NCBI GenBank assembly: GCA_943788055.1
Contig: CALSOU010000004.1
Location: 1 to 64,000, forward strand
Direction of reading: 5' to 3'
DNA length: 64,000 nt
Origin: an uncultured Saprospiraceae bacterium
GTDB taxonomy: Bacteria > Bacteroidota > Bacteroidia > Chitinophagales > Saprospiraceae
In this document: positions 63,364-64,000 of the stretch, piece after piece
How the letters are laid out: every line of letters starts with the position of its first letter
How positions within the stretch are numbered: position 1 is the first letter of the stretch
The notes under the pieces: model-generated
What the model was told of the DNA's origin: nothing
What the model saw: only the letters and a program-made list of their open reading frames with translations
The model's database searches: none
Made by a program: the position numbers and the translations under genes

Positions 63364-64000
63364 ATGAATCATCTATGGGGAATTGATCTAGGAGGTACAA
63401 AAATCGAATGTGTAGTAATTACATTTGATAAGAAAATGGGTACTGAGAATGAATTCGAAATACTGGGCAGGGAAAGAATTCCTACTGAATCAGCGGGCGG
63501 TTATCAACATGTGATAGGACAGGTAGTAAAACTCGTAAACCTAGTTGCCGATAAGATAGGGTACCGTCCCGAAAAAATGGGTATTGGCACACCAGGAGCA
63601 ATTGAGCCCAGTAATAAACTCATGAAGAATAGTAATTCAACTTGTTTGAATGGGATGCCGTTTGAAGAAGATTTGCAGGAAGCGCTAGGCATCGAACTAA
63701 GAATGGTTAATGATGCAAATTGCTTTGCAATTGCTGAAACAAAATTGGGTATTGTTCAAGAATTAAATGAAGATGTAGAAACTGTTTTCGGAGTAATTAT
63801 GGGAACAGGAGTTGGAGGTGGTATTGTAGTAAACGGTCAAGCGTTAATAGGAAGACATGGAATAGCTGGTGAGTGGGGACATAATCACTTACATGATTCT
63901 GGAGGGATGTGCTATTGCGGACGGGTAGGTTGTACTGAAACGATTATATCAGGGCCTGCCCTCGAGCGTTACTACCATTCAATATCACATGATAAAAGAC
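63364..64000 (+). CDS. ROK family sugar kinase (partial, runs off the window)
   Basis: The visible 212 residues start MNHLWGIDLGGTKIECVVI with the ROK phosphate motif, followed by GIGTPGAIEP, LNGMPFEEDL, VNDANCFAIAE, GVIMGTGVGGGIVVNGQ and the zinc-binding GGMCYCGRVGCTETIISG with its CxCGxxGCxE signature. This is the N-terminal half to two-thirds of a typical ROK protein; glucokinase, fructokinase and N-acetylglucosamine kinase are all possible. It lies 14 bases after the HTH gene, ATG at 63364. Confidence 0.92.
   Translation, partial: MNHLWGIDLGGTKIECVVITFDKKMGTENEFEILGRERIPTESAGGYQHVIGQVVKLVNLVADKIGYRPEKMGIGTPGAIEPSNKLMKNSNSTCLNGMPFEEDLQEALGIELRMVNDANCFAIAETKLGIVQELNEDVETVFGVIMGTGVGGGIVVNGQALIGRHGIAGEWGHNHLHDSGGMCYCGRVGCTETIISGPALERYYHSISHDKR

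Noticed and set aside
1-64000. CRISPR array, phage, IS or att site
   Set aside because: No direct repeats with spacers, no transposase, integrase or flanking target duplications were seen.

Overview
The window looks like a chromosomal segment of a free-living, Gram-negative Bacteroidota, probably near Saprospiria/Chitinophagia. The reasons are: two secreted proteins ending in type IX secretion (T9SS) sorting domains (type A at 10.2 kb, type B at 15.4 kb); an ECF sigma/FecR pair; the TPR-DUF4292-M23 trio; rhomboid-EEP and DUF5777-cytochrome clusters; AT-rich DNA; and Bacteroidota-type -7 boxes (TAnnTTTG) in front of several genes. TGA is a normal stop codon here and Trp is TGG. I saw no tRNA or rRNA gene, CRISPR array, phage or IS element.

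Layout. 0-1.1 kb (minus): a DtxR/MntR regulator and a Mn/Zn ABC solute-binding protein, both frameshifted, behind an intact palindromic operator. 1.2-13.7 kb: housekeeping genes (DUF3820, GT9, aspartoacylase-like hydrolase, EEP nuclease, rhomboid, YebC, FKBP isomerase, sortilin-like T9SS protein, RsgA, PCD, NadE, PTPS/QueD). 13.8-15.4 kb: an HtrA protease with a frameshift after its signal anchor, then the tail of a GH1 beta-glucosidase. 15.4-22.2 kb: a giant (about 2260 residue) multi-repeat surface protein. 22.4-24.7 kb: a GH73 glucosaminidase and a wrecked dnaE relic. 24.7-28.7 kb: CysS, an M28 lipoprotein, a thioredoxin-reductase-like FNR and a [2Fe-2S] ferredoxin. 28.8-35.5 kb: TetR-TolC-MFP-RND efflux operon with a 17-bp inverted-repeat operator. 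35.6-39.3 kb: cytochrome, AnmK, SDR, GT4. 39.6 kb: an unannotated 59-residue basic protein with its own promoter and terminator. 40-42.9 kb: bacilliredoxin and a cytochrome/DUF5777/cytochrome cassette. 43-45.7 kb: orphan OppA-like lipoprotein, acyl-CoA oxidase tail relic, barrel protein. 46-50.7 kb: TPR, DUF4292, EnvC-like M23, HflX. 50.7-59.9 kb: FNR-family oxidoreductase, a candidate structured RNA, an exported unknown, GltX, TPR, LolC/E-like permease, AroC, TrpG/PabA, HlyIII. 60-64 kb: a small membrane protein, an ECF sigma gene with an in-frame TGA, FecR, an HTH protein and the start of a ROK kinase.

Most genes are ordinary core genes in short operons with stop/start overlaps (TAATG, ATGA). 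The outstanding theme is decay: at least eight loci are truncated, frameshifted or interrupted (mntR, mntA, htrA, GH1, dnaE, ACOX, a barrel gene, ECF sigma). The truncations cannot be base-calling errors; some single-base indels might be. Other highlights are the unlisted small basic protein, a candidate ncRNA at 51.6 kb, the TetR and MntR-type operators, near-leaderless promoters, and a possible outer-membrane electron-transfer cassette at 40.6-42.9 kb.
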